Source: Algibacter pacificus
GTDB taxonomy: Bacteria; Bacteroidota; Bacteroidia; Flavobacteriales; Flavobacteriaceae
DNA: 64,000 bases
Direction of reading: 5' to 3'
NCBI RefSeq assembly: GCF_008033385.1
Contig: NZ_VOGY01000006.1
Location: 1 to 64,000 of the forward strand
This document shows, one piece after another, positions 24,518-33,639 of the stretch. The notes below the pieces were generated by a model. It was given only the letters and a program-made list of their open reading frames with translations, was not told the DNA's origin and did not search any database. The first letter of the stretch is position 1. Each line of letters starts with the position of its first letter. The position numbers were made by a program, and so were the translations under genes.

Positions 24518-25897
24518 TTAGTCGTTTTTGGTTTTGTTAGCTTCTCTGTTTTTGTACCAATCGTCAAAACTTTCTTTTGGTCCTAGTGGTAAATCTCTGG
24601 CTTTCCCCCAAGCATTTGGTTTGGAGTTAATCATGGATTTTGGTAAAGATCTAAGCGACCAACGCGCTATTTTTCCAACGGTTTCAAATTGAGAAGGTTT
24701 GGCAAAAATACTACCCATAATCTCCATCGATTTCTTTTTAATAAAAGGCTGTGGCGTTTCTTTAGTAATAATTTGGCGCCATTTATAAAGTTGTGCATGA
24801 ATGTCTATTTTCACAGGACACACATCCGAACAAGATCCGCAAAGGGTTGAAGCAAAAGGTAATGTGCTATATTGTTTTAAATCTTTCCCTGGTGATAAAA
24901 TAGAACCAATAGGGCCTGGAATTGTGGCATCATAGCTATGCCCACCACTACGGCGGTAAATTGGGCAGGTATTCATACAAGCACCACAACGAATACAATG
25001 TAATGACGCTCTAAAATCTGGGCGGCTTAATTGTTCCGATCGGCCATTGTCAACAATAATAATATGCATTTTTTTACCATCGGCTGGTTTTTTAAAATGC
25101 GATGAATAGGTGGTTACTGGTTGTCCTGTAGCCGAACGGGCCAACAACCTTAAAAACACCCCTAAATGTTCTTGTCTCGGGATAATTTTTTCTACACCCA
25201 TACAAGCAATGTGCACAGGCGCTAAATGCGCACCCATATCTGCATTCCCTTCATTGGTACACACTACAAAGCCGCCAGTTTCTGCAATGGCGAAATTTAC
25301 GCCTGTAAGTGCTGCATCGGCTTCTATAAATTTTTGTCTTAAATGTTTTCTGGCTTCTCCAGTTAAATATTGTGGATCGCCATCGCAAGGTTTTGTTCCT
25401 AAATGTTCTTGGAATAATTCATCAACCTCATGTCTATTTTTATGTATCGCCGGCAGTACAATATGACTTGGCGGTTCTTTTGCTAATTGCACAATACGCT
25501 CACCTAAGTCGGTATCAATAACTTCCAAACCTTCGGCTTCTAAGTAAGGATTTAGATGGCATTCTTCCGTTAGCATCGACTTACTTTTTACTATTTTTTT
25601 AGCGTTATTTTCTTGTAATATTTTTAAAACAATTTGATTGTGTTCTTCTGCATTTGCAGCCCAATGCACTTCAACGCCATTTTTATTAGCATTGGCTTCA
25701 AATTCTTTTAAATACACATCTAAATTAGAAAGCATGTGCGCTTTTATGCCGTGGCCAAGATTACGGAGTTCCTCCCAGTTTTTTACCTCATGGACAGATT
25801 TATCTCTTTTGTGGCGTACAAACCAAAGGGCTTTATCGTGCCAATCGACTTTTTTTTCGTCTTTATTAAATATGCTAGCTAGTTGGGAATGACTCAT
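24518..25897 (-). CDS. lutB: Lactate utilisation iron-sulfur protein B
   Basis: This 459-residue protein combines an N-terminal LUD domain (about 60-290; NFAIAETGGFVVCTNEGNADM) with a ferredoxin-like domain. Two iron-sulfur cluster motifs are intact: CIRCGACMNTCP (about 305-316) and CGSCSDVCPVKI (about 353-364). With LutA and LutC it oxidises L-lactate to pyruvate. It is the middle gene of a tight operon, 36 bp after lutA. Confidence 0.93.
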   Translation of the reverse strand: MSHSQLASIFNKDEKKVDWHDKALWFVRHKRDKSVHEVKNWEELRNLGHGIKAHMLSNLDVYLKEFEANANKNGVEVHWAANAEEHNQIVLKILQENNAKKIVKSKSMLTEECHLNPYLEAEGLEVIDTDLGERIVQLAKEPPSHIVLPAIHKNRHEVDELFQEHLGTKPCDGDPQYLTGEARKHLRQKFIEADAALTGVNFAIAETGGFVVCTNEGNADMGAHLAPVHIACMGVEKIIPRQEHLGVFLRLLARSATGQPVTTYSSHFKKPADGKKMHIIIVDNGRSEQLSRPDFRASLHCIRCGACMNTCPIYRRSGGHSYDATIPGPIGSILSPGKDLKQYSTLPFASTLCGSCSDVCPVKIDIHAQLYKWRQIITKETPQPFIKKKSMEIMGSIFAKPSQFETVGKIARWSLRSLPKSMINSKPNAWGKARDLPLGPKESFDDWYKNREANKTKND

Positions 25898-25933
25898 AAT
25901 ATCTTGTTTTATGAAACGTTTTGGCAGTTAAAA

Positions 25934-26671
25934 TTAAAGGGAGCTGTTTAAAATTTCGGCGATATGCAGGATTTTTAAAGGTTGCTTGTTTCTGTTAACC
26001 AAACCTTCTAAGTGCATCAGACAAGAGGTATCAGTGGCTGTTATAACTTCCACGCCGCTTTCTAAATGGTCTTTAATTTTATCTTTTCCCATTTTTACAG
26101 AAACAGCCTCTTCGGTAACAGCAAATGTACCACCAAAACCGCAGCATTCATCGCCTCTTTTTATTGGCATTATTTCTACGCCTTTTACTTCTGTTAACAA
26201 TTCTTCGATGTATGAAAATTTAGGTCCAACAACTTCAGAACAAGATCCTAAACGTAAGCCTCTTAGTCCATGGCAGCTTTTGTGTACACCAACCTTGTGT
26301 GGGAATGATGCTCCTAAATCTTTTACTTTTAATATATTTAATATGAAATCGCACAATTCGTAAACATTAGTTCTAACTTTAGTAACTTCTTCAGTTTGTG
26401 GAATAATATCGTAATGTTTTTTTACATGGTAGGCACAACTTCCAGAAGGAGTTACAATGTAATCGAAATCTTTAAAATTATTTACAAAATTGTGGCAAGC
26501 GCCTTCGCCTTCGTATTCGTAACCCGAATTAGCCATGGGTTGCCCACAACAGGTTTGTCCAGAAGGATAAACAACATCTACTTTTAGTTTTTCTAAAAGT
26601 TCTATCGTGGCCTTGCCGACTTGTGGATAGAGTTGATTGATGTAACAAGGAATAAATAAACCTACTTTCAT
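25934..26671 (-). CDS. lutA: Lactate utilisation protein A (CCG-domain Fe-S protein)
   Basis: This 245-residue protein has two cysteine-rich CCG domains: GQTCCGQPMANSGY at about 39-52 and GDECCGFGGTFAV at about 173-185, with SCHGLRGLRLGS between them. These match the heterodisulfide-reductase-like clusters of LutA/YkgE. It is the first gene of lutABC. A minus-strand TAATTTTG element at 26741-26748 is a candidate -7 promoter box. The AraC-type regulator gene upstream in the same orientation is a natural candidate regulator. Confidence 0.93.
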   Translation of the reverse strand: MKVGLFIPCYINQLYPQVGKATIELLEKLKVDVVYPSGQTCCGQPMANSGYEYEGEGACHNFVNNFKDFDYIVTPSGSCAYHVKKHYDIIPQTEEVTKVRTNVYELCDFILNILKVKDLGASFPHKVGVHKSCHGLRGLRLGSCSEVVGPKFSYIEELLTEVKGVEIMPIKRGDECCGFGGTFAVTEEAVSVKMGKDKIKDHLESGVEVITATDTSCLMHLEGLVNRNKQPLKILHIAEILNSSL

Positions 26672-26740
26672 AAAATATTTAATTTAGATAACTTTTGGCG
26701 TTTTAATTATGGCTTATGCGGCCTTTTTAATTGCGCTGCA

Positions 26741-26748
26741 CAAAATTA
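26741..26748 (-). promoter_or_regulatory. Candidate -7 element of the lut operon
   Basis: The minus strand reads TAATTTTG, matching TAnnTTTG, 70 bp upstream of the lutA start and downstream of the AraC gene stop. No -33 element was identified. Confidence 0.4.
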
Positions 26749-26838
26749 ATAGGAAAAAAGATGTTAGTCTTCCTAAATTTTGATAGTACATAATACTTTT
26801 TTTGCTTTTTATGCTTGTTGTTTGCTTAATTAGCAAAT

Positions 26839-27711
26839 TTAATCATATTTAGTTTTGTGTTTTTCTAGGTATTCTGTTGGCGTATATTTCATAACCAATT
26901 TAAACTGCCGGTTAAAGTTTGATATGTTATTAAAACCAGATTCGTAACAGATTTTTGAAATATTGAATCGGTTTTCTAAAAGGAGTTTACAAGCATAACC
27001 AATGCGAATTTCGGTAACATATCTAGAAAATGTTTTTTTGTTTACGCGTTTAAAATACCGGCTAAAAGCCGATGGATTCATGTGTGCTACTTCTGCGGCT
27101 TTGTTTAATGTGATGTTTTTGTCGAAATTTTTAAAAATATAGGCTTGTACATTGTCTTGGGTGTTACTCTTAGCTGTTTTAAATGAATTTATAAAGCCTT
27201 GACTGGATAATTGTTTTGTGTTTTTATGCTTTGCTAAAACATGAAGTATATTTAAAAATGCAATAGTTTTTTCAAAACCTTCTAAGTCGAGCATGTTTTT
27301 AATATCGTCAATTAGTTTTTTATTAATATTTAAAAATTTAAGCCCATAATTAGCACGTTTAAATAACTCCAAAATATGAATCATTTCAGGAGTTTCAAAA
27401 AATTTAGATCCTAAATAATCTTCTTTAAAATGAATAGCAATAGCTTTTGTGGTTTGTTCGGAGGTTTGTTTAAAATACCCTTCATCGTTTTGCCACATAT
27501 GCGGTAAGTTTTTACCAATTAAAACAACATCACCAAAGCTAAATTTTTCAACGCTATCGCCTATAAAACAGGTGCCTTCACTTTTTAAAACAACCACAAG
27601 TTCCAGCTCCGGATGATAGTGCCATATCTTTAAAAAATAGGGGTATTCATTAATTTTTGTGGTAAACGAACTGTTGGTTAAGTTGCTACGGTCTAAACGG
27701 TGTAATTTCAT
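26839..27711 (-). CDS. AraC family transcriptional regulator
   Basis: This 290-residue regulator has an N-terminal cupin-like sensor (about 20-110; HYHPELELVVVLKSEGTCFIG) and a C-terminal AraC double helix-turn-helix (about 190-285; ITLNKAAEVAHMNPSAFSRYFK and ISKICYESGFNNISNFNRQFK, ending YTPTEYL). It lies directly upstream of lutABC on the same strand with a 167-bp gap, so control of lactate use is plausible but unproven. It is divergent from trxB. Confidence 0.9.
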   Translation of the reverse strand: MKLHRLDRSNLTNSSFTTKINEYPYFLKIWHYHPELELVVVLKSEGTCFIGDSVEKFSFGDVVLIGKNLPHMWQNDEGYFKQTSEQTTKAIAIHFKEDYLGSKFFETPEMIHILELFKRANYGLKFLNINKKLIDDIKNMLDLEGFEKTIAFLNILHVLAKHKNTKQLSSQGFINSFKTAKSNTQDNVQAYIFKNFDKNITLNKAAEVAHMNPSAFSRYFKRVNKKTFSRYVTEIRIGYACKLLLENRFNISKICYESGFNNISNFNRQFKLVMKYTPTEYLEKHKTKYD

Positions 27712-28020
27712 TATTAGAGCATAAATGATGATATATAAACCTAAAATAACAACAAATGGATGTATTAAGCAAAAATAATATTAAAAATCTGTAATGTTGA
27801 TTAAAGTGATTGGATACACGTAATGTTTGTCTTAAATATTATTATGGAAGCTTTACTTGTTTGTAAAATATTTTTTACGATTTGTTTGTTTTACTTTATA
27901 TAAAATCGAGTTATAATATTATAAAAACTGTTGATAACTTCTATGTAAGGATTCAATCAAAAATTCTACTTTTGTTAAACCAATTTCGTAGTTAAATTGG
28001 TTTTAATTAAAAATTTAATA

Positions 28021-28974
28021 ATGATGTCTGATACAATAGAAAAAGTAAAATGCTTAATTATAGGGTCGGGACCTGCAGGTTATACTGCAGCAATTTATGC
28101 GGCTAGAGCCAACATGAGTCCTGTGCTATATCAAGGGATACAACCAGGCGGACAATTAACAACCACCAATGAGGTTGAGAATTTTCCTGGATATCCAGAA
28201 GGTATTACTGGACCAGAAATGATGATGGAATTGCAAAAACAAGCCGAGCGTTTTGATACAGATGTGCGTGATGGCTGGATAACGAAGGTTGATTTTTCTG
28301 GCGATGTGCATAAAGTTTGGGTGAATGATACTAAAGAAATTCACTGCGATACGGTTATTATTTCAACAGGAGCTTCGGCTAAATATTTAGGTATCGAGTC
28401 TGAACAAAAATATTTAAAACTTGGTGGAGGTGTTTCTGCTTGTGCGGTTTGTGATGGCTTTTTCTACAGAAACCATGAGGTGGTTATCGTTGGAGCAGGG
28501 GATTCTGCTTGCGAGGAAGCGCACTACTTATCTAAGCTTTGTAAAAAAGTAACCATGTTGGTAAGACGTGATGAGTTTAGAGCTTCTAAAATTATGGCTG
28601 CTCGTGTGAAAAACACAGAAAATATTGAAATATTATTCAACACAGAAACCGAAGAAGTTTTAGGAGATGGACAAGTAGTAACTGGTGTTCGTGTTGTGAA
28701 TAATAAAACCAAGGAAACAAAAGATATTGCTGCAACAGGATTTTTTGTAGCTATTGGGCATAAACCTAATACAGATATTTTTAAAGACTATATCGATATG
28801 GACGAAACGGGATACATTAAAAATGTACCCGGTCGTGCTTTAACAAATGTAGATGGTGTATTTGTTTGTGGCGATGCTGCCGATCATGTATATCGTCAGG
28901 CTGTTACAGCGGCAGGCACAGGTTGTATGGCAGCTTTAGATGCTGAACGTTATTTAGCAGCAAAAGAGGCTTAA
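28021..28974 (+). CDS. trxB: Thioredoxin-disulfide reductase
   Basis: This NADPH-dependent flavoprotein (about 317 residues) reduces thioredoxin. The FAD-binding GSGPAGYTAAIYA is near the N-terminus, the redox-active pair is SACAVCDGFF (CxxC), the NADPH-binding loop is GAGDSACEEA, and the C-terminal FAD motif is GVFVCGDAADHVYRQAVTAAGTG. The frame is open to a TTG at 27997, but ATG at 28021 (or 28024, giving MSDTIEK) is the sensible start. A TACTTTTG element at 27967-27974 is a candidate -7 box. Confidence 0.95.
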   Translation: MMSDTIEKVKCLIIGSGPAGYTAAIYAARANMSPVLYQGIQPGGQLTTTNEVENFPGYPEGITGPEMMMELQKQAERFDTDVRDGWITKVDFSGDVHKVWVNDTKEIHCDTVIISTGASAKYLGIESEQKYLKLGGGVSACAVCDGFFYRNHEVVIVGAGDSACEEAHYLSKLCKKVTMLVRRDEFRASKIMAARVKNTENIEILFNTETEEVLGDGQVVTGVRVVNNKTKETKDIAATGFFVAIGHKPNTDIFKDYIDMDETGYIKNVPGRALTNVDGVFVCGDAADHVYRQAVTAAGTGCMAALDAERYLAAKEA

Positions 28975-29001
28975 AACAAAATAATCTTTGTGTTTAAAAC
29001 A

Positions 29002-29033
29002 AAAAAAGACGGCTTTTCTAAGTCGTCTTTTTT
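29002..29033. terminator. Bidirectional terminator after trxB
   Basis: AAAAAAGACG (29002-29011) pairs with CGTCTTTTTT (29024-29033). It lies between trxB and the convergent gene ending at 29078. Confidence 0.8.
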
Positions 29034-29077
29034 GTTTTTATTTGAAATGTTAACGCGCTTTATCTTAAGAGTCGTTG

Positions 29078-29854
29078 TTAAATTTTCCCAGTACGTCCTC
29101 TGCTTAATAGTTTATAACCTTCGTAACATTCACTAATAGCATCTAGAATTTGTAAATCGTTTGCTTTTTGTATAAAACCTTTAGAATAATCACATTGGCT
29201 AACAATTTCATCCAAATCTACACGATCTACTTGCAGTAAAACCAAGAGCATTTCTCTATCAAATTTTCCGGCTAGAAGATTTCTAATTTCATCATCTTCT
29301 TTCATCTTTTTAAGCTTTCTAAGCTCGTTGCCTTTCTTTCCAAACATTCGGTTTAAAAAATCGGCAGGATTAAATATTGAACCAATAACCTTGGTTAGTC
29401 CAGATTTATTACTCGCTTCGTAACCCGTGCCTTCCAATCCAGAAATACTATATCTATAATTACTGTTTATGGTAGGGACTTGTTTAATATCAACTTCTAA
29501 AAATCCGGTTAGTTTTAATTGGCTCACTACAACTTCTTCCAGAGCTAAGGCTAATTCTGTTAATTCTATATTAGAGCTGCCATATTTTAACCAGTCGTTG
29601 GTAACTCTAACTTTTATGGATTTAAAACCTAAATAAGAAAAATGTAAAGTATCGTTTGCTTTTGCAGCAATTGTAAATTCACCGTTGTCGTTAGTTGTTG
29701 CTCCAATAACTTGGTTTAAGTTTACAATATTTACACCTTCTAAAGTAGCATCGTTTGATGCATTTATAACTACTCCAACCACTTTACTAGCTTCTTGAGC
29801 TAAAGCAATAGTCGAGCATGCTAAAAAGAAAAAAAGTAAGATGTAGTTTTTCAT
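29078..29854 (-). CDS. Carboxypeptidase-regulatory-like domain protein, exported
   Basis: This 258-residue exported protein has a signal peptide (MKNYILLFFFLACSTIALAQ) when started at the ATG at 29854; a longer frame from 29896 would put extra hydrophobic residues before it. Residues about 22-95 form a CarboxypepD_reg-like beta-sandwich (VVGVVINASNDATLEGVNIV...TNDNGEF), as at the N-terminus of Bacteroidetes TonB receptors. The remainder is helical and charged (LRKLKKMKEDDEIRNLL) and has no known motif. It may be a periplasmic or surface-associated protein. Its function is unknown. Confidence 0.8.
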   Translation of the reverse strand: MKNYILLFFFLACSTIALAQEASKVVGVVINASNDATLEGVNIVNLNQVIGATTNDNGEFTIAAKANDTLHFSYLGFKSIKVRVTNDWLKYGSSNIELTELALALEEVVVSQLKLTGFLEVDIKQVPTINSNYRYSISGLEGTGYEASNKSGLTKVIGSIFNPADFLNRMFGKKGNELRKLKKMKEDDEIRNLLAGKFDREMLLVLLQVDRVDLDEIVSQCDYSKGFIQKANDLQILDAISECYEGYKLLSRGRTGKI

Positions 29855-29955
29855 ATTTAATATATTCAAAATCAAAAATACTAAACAAATCACCAAAAAC
29901 GGGGGTTCTTATTTATTTTTGACTAAAAATTAACAATTAAATAGTCATCAAAAAG

Positions 29956-29988
29956 AATGCCTTAATCAAGTAGTTAAGGCATTTTTTT
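29956..29988. terminator. Terminator of the DEAD-box helicase gene
   Basis: AATGCCTTAA (29956-29965) pairs with TTAAGGCATT (29974-29983), with T-runs on both strands. It is 44 bp past the helicase stop. Confidence 0.82.
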
Positions 29989-30026
29989 GTGTTTATATTA
30001 TATTTAGATAACGATTAAATTGAAAG

Positions 30027-31847
30027 TTAGCGTCTAGAACGTCTTGGTCGAGAAAAATTTCCACCACTAGAATCAGAATCCGAACGTCTTGGTTTAGAAC
30101 CACTATCACTACCTCGTCTGCGGTCGCTTCTGTTACCAGAACCACCTCTTCTATCATCACTGCGTCTTCCGCCACCACGTTTGTCGTCGCGTCTTCCGCC
30201 ACCGCCACGTCTATCGTTACGTCTTCCACCACCGCGGTTTTCAGAGACTTCAACATTTACAAAACGCCCTTCGTGCTTAAAGTCTGTAAAGTGCGCTAAA
30301 ACCTTTTCTTTAGTTTCGTTTTCAGTATTAAAGAAAGAGAAACTATCTTTTACTTCCACTTTAAACACATCATCTCTACCAAGTTGTAATTGGTCTTTTA
30401 AGAAATCTTTCAATTTCATCCAATCGAAACCATCTTTTTCACCAACATTAATAAAGTATCTCGTCGAGTTAGAGTTTCCTCCAAAAGCACGACCACCTTC
30501 GCGTCCGCCATCTCTAGAGCCTTCAGCTACGTTTAAGTTTTTAGATTTTTGGTAATAGTTAAAGAAACGTGTAAATTCTACAGAGAAAAATTTCTTAATT
30601 AATTCCTCTTTGCTTGTTTCTTCAAACATTTCATTAATACTTGTTAGGTATTGATCAATTTCATGATTAACCTCCGTATTATGAATTTTATTAGCTAACG
30701 ACATTAACTGTACTTCGCAAATTTCCATCCCATCAGGAATGTCTTTCTTTTCGAATTCGCGCTTAATAATGCGTTCAATACTTTTTATTTTTCGAACCTC
30801 ACTTTTCGAAACAATAACCATAGAAACTCCAGTTTTTCCAGCACGTCCGGTACGTCCAGAACGGTGGGTGTAGGTTTCAATTTCGTCTGGTAATTGGTAG
30901 TTTATCACGTGAGTAATATCGTCTACATCAATACCACGAGCCGCAACATCGGTTGCAACAAGCATTTGTATTTGGTTTTTTCTAAACGATTGCATCACCA
31001 AATCCCGTTGGTTTTGACTTAAATCACCGTGTAAAGCACCAGCGCTATACCCGTCTTCAATTAAGTTTTCGGCTACTTTTTGAGTATCGCGTTTTGTTCT
31101 ACAAAATACGACCGAAAAAATATCAGGATTGGCATCTGCCAAACGTTTTAGCGCTTGGTAACGATCTCTAGAATTTACTAAATAATATTCGTGCGATACA
31201 TTACTTGTACTTTCATTTTTATTTCCAACCGTAATTTCTTGCGGGTTGTCCATAAATTTTTTCGCAATTCGTGCCACCTCTCTAGGCATCGTTGCAGAAA
31301 ATAACCAAGTGCTTTTGTCTTCTGGAGTATGCGATAAAATATCGGTAATATCCTCTTTAAAGCCCATGTTTAACATCTCATCGGCCTCATCTAAAACCGA
31401 ATATTGAATTTTAGAAATATCAACCAATCTACGGCTAATCATATCTTTCATTCTACCCGGTGTTGCCACAATAATTTGTGCACCACGTTTTACCTCACGT
31501 GCTTGGTCTGTAATGCTAGAACCACCATAAATGGCTACTACATTTAGACCTTTACAATACTTGCCGTATTGTTTCATTTCGTTGGTAATTTGTAAACAAA
31601 GCTCACGCGTTGGGCTTAAAATTAAACCTTGCGTGGTGCGGCTGTTTACGTCAATTTTCTCCAACATAGGGAAACCAAACGCCGCCGTTTTTCCTGTTCC
31701 GGTTTGGGCCAGTGCCACTAAATCGGTTTCAGAATTTAATAAAATTGGGATTGCTTTTTCTTGAACTTCACTAGGCTTTTCAAATCCTAAATCGGTAATT
31801 GCATGCAATAGGTCGTCATTAAGACCTAATTCTTGGAATGTGCTCAT
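30027..31847 (-). CDS. deaD: DEAD-box RNA helicase, DeaD/CsdA type
   Basis: This 606-residue ATP-dependent RNA helicase acts in ribosome assembly and cold-shock RNA remodelling. The motifs in order are Q-motif (FEKPSEVQEKAIP, 23-35), Walker A AQTGTGKT, PTRELCLQ, DEAD in LDEADEMLNMGF, FSATMP and HRSGRTGRAGKTG. After the core come a DbpA/CsdA-type RNA-binding domain (about 455-535, GGNSNSTRYFINVGEKDGF) and a low-complexity RGG/RRG tail of about 65 residues. The gene has a promoter 130 bp upstream and so a long untranslated leader, as in cold-inducible deaD/csdA genes. Confidence 0.94.
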   Translation of the reverse strand: MSTFQELGLNDDLLHAITDLGFEKPSEVQEKAIPILLNSETDLVALAQTGTGKTAAFGFPMLEKIDVNSRTTQGLILSPTRELCLQITNEMKQYGKYCKGLNVVAIYGGSSITDQAREVKRGAQIIVATPGRMKDMISRRLVDISKIQYSVLDEADEMLNMGFKEDITDILSHTPEDKSTWLFSATMPREVARIAKKFMDNPQEITVGNKNESTSNVSHEYYLVNSRDRYQALKRLADANPDIFSVVFCRTKRDTQKVAENLIEDGYSAGALHGDLSQNQRDLVMQSFRKNQIQMLVATDVAARGIDVDDITHVINYQLPDEIETYTHRSGRTGRAGKTGVSMVIVSKSEVRKIKSIERIIKREFEKKDIPDGMEICEVQLMSLANKIHNTEVNHEIDQYLTSINEMFEETSKEELIKKFFSVEFTRFFNYYQKSKNLNVAEGSRDGGREGGRAFGGNSNSTRYFINVGEKDGFDWMKLKDFLKDQLQLGRDDVFKVEVKDSFSFFNTENETKEKVLAHFTDFKHEGRFVNVEVSENRGGGRRNDRRGGGGRRDDKRGGGRRSDDRRGGSGNRSDRRRGSDSGSKPRRSDSDSSGGNFSRPRRSRR

Positions 31848-31977
31848 TCTTGTATAAGTATTCGATTTTGTTATGTGGTGTTACATAAGAAAGCGAATCG
31901 ACATACTTAACCTTAAACTTCCAGTAACACATCCTCACTCTGAGGAATATAAACCCATTTTTCTGAGTTTCAAGCTG

Positions 31978-32006
31978 CAAAGGTAATCAAATTTTTGGAT
32001 ATTCAA
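31978..32006 (-). promoter_or_regulatory. Promoter of deaD with long 5' leader
   Basis: On the minus strand TTG (32006-32004) and TACCTTTG (31985-31978) are 18 bp apart. The start of transcription would be near 31971, giving a leader of about 120 nt before the ATG at 31847. Confidence 0.6.
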
Positions 32007-32025
32007 TTTTTTGGGCGTTTTAACA

Positions 32026-32144
32026 CGCTTTCCGCTGTATCTTTTTTGTAATTAAACCTATTGCTTTTTTAGAGATATTTTAACCGTTTTTATAATTAGT
32101 AACTGTTTTAAAATAACTGGCCTTTAACAAAAAAGGATGCCGCT
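32026..32144 (-). repeat. Dispersed intergenic repeat, copy B
   Basis: Read on the minus strand, the AGCGGCATCC box (32144-32135) plus T-run is followed 97 bp later by AAAAAAGATACAGCGGAAAG (from 32047). An AAAAAAGCAA box lies between. It matches copies A (53-171) and C (43790-43910) at the boxes only. Confidence 0.6.
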
Positions 32145-32300
32145 GCAATCGTTAACGCGGGTTTGGGCTGGGGTGGAAGGTTTTGTTATTGTGTTTTTAA
32201 TTGGCTTAGTTATCAGGTTTTTACGAAATTGATATATGGTCAAATAATAAAATAATTACCGTTTTGGTAACTTTTTTGTTATATTTCAAAATGAAAATCT

Positions 32301-32460
32301 ATTATTGAACTAAAAGCAGATTTTCTAAGTGCCAGTATTTATCAATAAAGGCAACAATTATCGGTTAATTGTAAAATTCAATTTTGAATACCAAATATGC
32401 TGGATTAGGTTTATAGGGACTCACGCAGAATACGATAAAATAGACGCAAATACTATCTAA
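32301..32460 (+). pseudogene. higB toxin relic (truncated and frameshifted)
   Basis: Two pieces of a HigB-family (RelE fold) mRNA interferase remain in different frames. The first, 32307-32348, encodes [13 protein letters not shown] and then a stop; it matches the conserved KADF.SASI segment of HigB. The second, 32344-32460, encodes 38 residues, [20 protein letters not shown] followed by [18 protein letters not shown], the conserved C-terminal half ending 2 bp before the antitoxin ATG. The segment normally joining them (about NRVVFNI) and the N-terminal third are missing, and a TGA lies in frame upstream. The toxin is therefore dead. Confidence 0.75.
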
Positions 32461-32462
32461 TT

Positions 32463-32819
32463 ATGAAAATTACACCCATTAGAAACGATAAAGATTATCA
32501 AAATGCACTCAACAGACTTGAAGATATTTTTGATGCTAAAAAAGGAACGGACGACGGCGACGAATTAGAAATTCTCTCCATTTTAATAGACCGTTACGAA
32601 AATGAGACGTTTCCTATCGGGATGCCAGACCCCATTGAGGCTATAAAATTCCGAATGGAACAAATGGGAATGAAACAAAAAGATTTGGCAGAAGTTGTTG
32701 GGTTTAAAAGTAGAGTGAGCGAAATTTTAAGTAAAAAACGTAAACTAACTTTAGGAATGATAAGAAAACTGAACACAACACTTCATATTCCAACGGAAGT
32801 TTTGGTTCAGGATTATTGA
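32463..32819 (+). CDS. higA: HigA-type antitoxin (XRE family), orphaned
   Basis: This 118-residue protein has an acidic N-terminal region (about 1-60, MKITPIRNDKDYQNALNRLEDIF) and a C-terminal XRE helix-turn-helix (about 68-110; GMKQKDLAEVVGFKSRVSEILSKKRKLTLGMIRKL), the layout of HigA antitoxins. It follows the remains of a higB gene by 2 bp, the normal toxin-first order of higBA modules. The antitoxin frame itself is intact, so it may persist as a DNA-binding regulator or as an anti-addiction factor. Confidence 0.85.
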   Translation: MKITPIRNDKDYQNALNRLEDIFDAKKGTDDGDELEILSILIDRYENETFPIGMPDPIEAIKFRMEQMGMKQKDLAEVVGFKSRVSEILSKKRKLTLGMIRKLNTTLHIPTEVLVQDY

Positions 32820-32971
32820 TTGAGGGTGTCTTTGTTTGAGGGTAATAAGTATGGTATTTGTAAATTTTAGGTTTTTAGACACCATCTTGAATACATATTT
32901 TTATATTTCGAGCTTGACTTTTAATTAAACAAAAGCTTTCTGTTTTTTTAGATTTCATTGTATGATTAAGC

Positions 32972-33637
32972 TTATCCCTTTAGGAGCTTTTCAATTAATT
33001 TGTATACATGTGAACCTAGTTTTTTGGGATATGACTCTTTATAATTGTCTAGGTTTTTGGCTCTTTCAATGGCTAGTTTGGTTCGAGGTAGATATATTTC
33101 AGGATTAGGTTTTTTATTATAACCTCTACCTTGTAATTCGCCAAGGACTATATCAATGTGGTTTTTCTTGCTAGTTATTTTTAAATTTTCAAACAGCTTA
33201 GTTTTTTCAACATTGTTATACTCAGAAATATCTTTTAAGTGCATTATTAGCCAAATTTCAAAGCAAGGATTACTCATAGCTAAGAAGAAATTATTTTCTT
33301 TTTTGCAATCAGCTACTAATTTGTCAAAGTCTATTTTATGTATAGTTTCCCAATGGTCTCTATCTATAATAAGCCAAAACTCATCTGTTTTCTTAAATTG
33401 AAAATCTAATTTAGCTTTTTTGAGTAATTTTTTAACACTTAAGGGGTCTGTTCCTGAGTTTTCTTCTTTTTTTAATGGGACAATTTCAATTAAACCTGAG
33501 TCATTAAAAAATCTAGATTCTCGAAAGTCATTAAAATATTTCTTTTCACTTACAGTTCCTTCATAGGATAAAACGAATAACTTTTCAGCATCCAAAAAAC
33601 CTCCTTTTCTTATTAATGGTATTGGTTCTCTTGGCAT
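32972..33637 (-). CDS. RloB-like TOPRIM nuclease-type protein (AbiL-like second component)
   Basis: This 221-residue protein has RloB-family features: a TOPRIM-like acidic set with VLSYEGTVSEKKYF (E26, E31), IDRDHWE (D92, D94), and the RloB hallmark NPCFEIWLIMHL at 123-134. The TOPRIM fold carries metal-dependent nuclease activity in OLD-like and PARIS/AbiL-type systems. It is encoded 2 bp after the ATPase gene, indicating a fixed two-gene module. The acidic residues expected for metal binding are retained. Phage defence is the likely role by comparison with AbiL and RloAB; I cannot test it here. Confidence 0.85.
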   Translation of the reverse strand: MPREPIPLIRKGGFLDAEKLFVLSYEGTVSEKKYFNDFRESRFFNDSGLIEIVPLKKEENSGTDPLSVKKLLKKAKLDFQFKKTDEFWLIIDRDHWETIHKIDFDKLVADCKKENNFFLAMSNPCFEIWLIMHLKDISEYNNVEKTKLFENLKITSKKNHIDIVLGELQGRGYNKKPNPEIYLPRTKLAIERAKNLDNYKESYPKKLGSHVYKLIEKLLKG

Positions 33638-33639
33638 AC

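Noticed and set aside
32301-32460. Intact higB toxin gene
   Set aside because: The conserved pieces are in two different frames, and the N-terminal third is absent.
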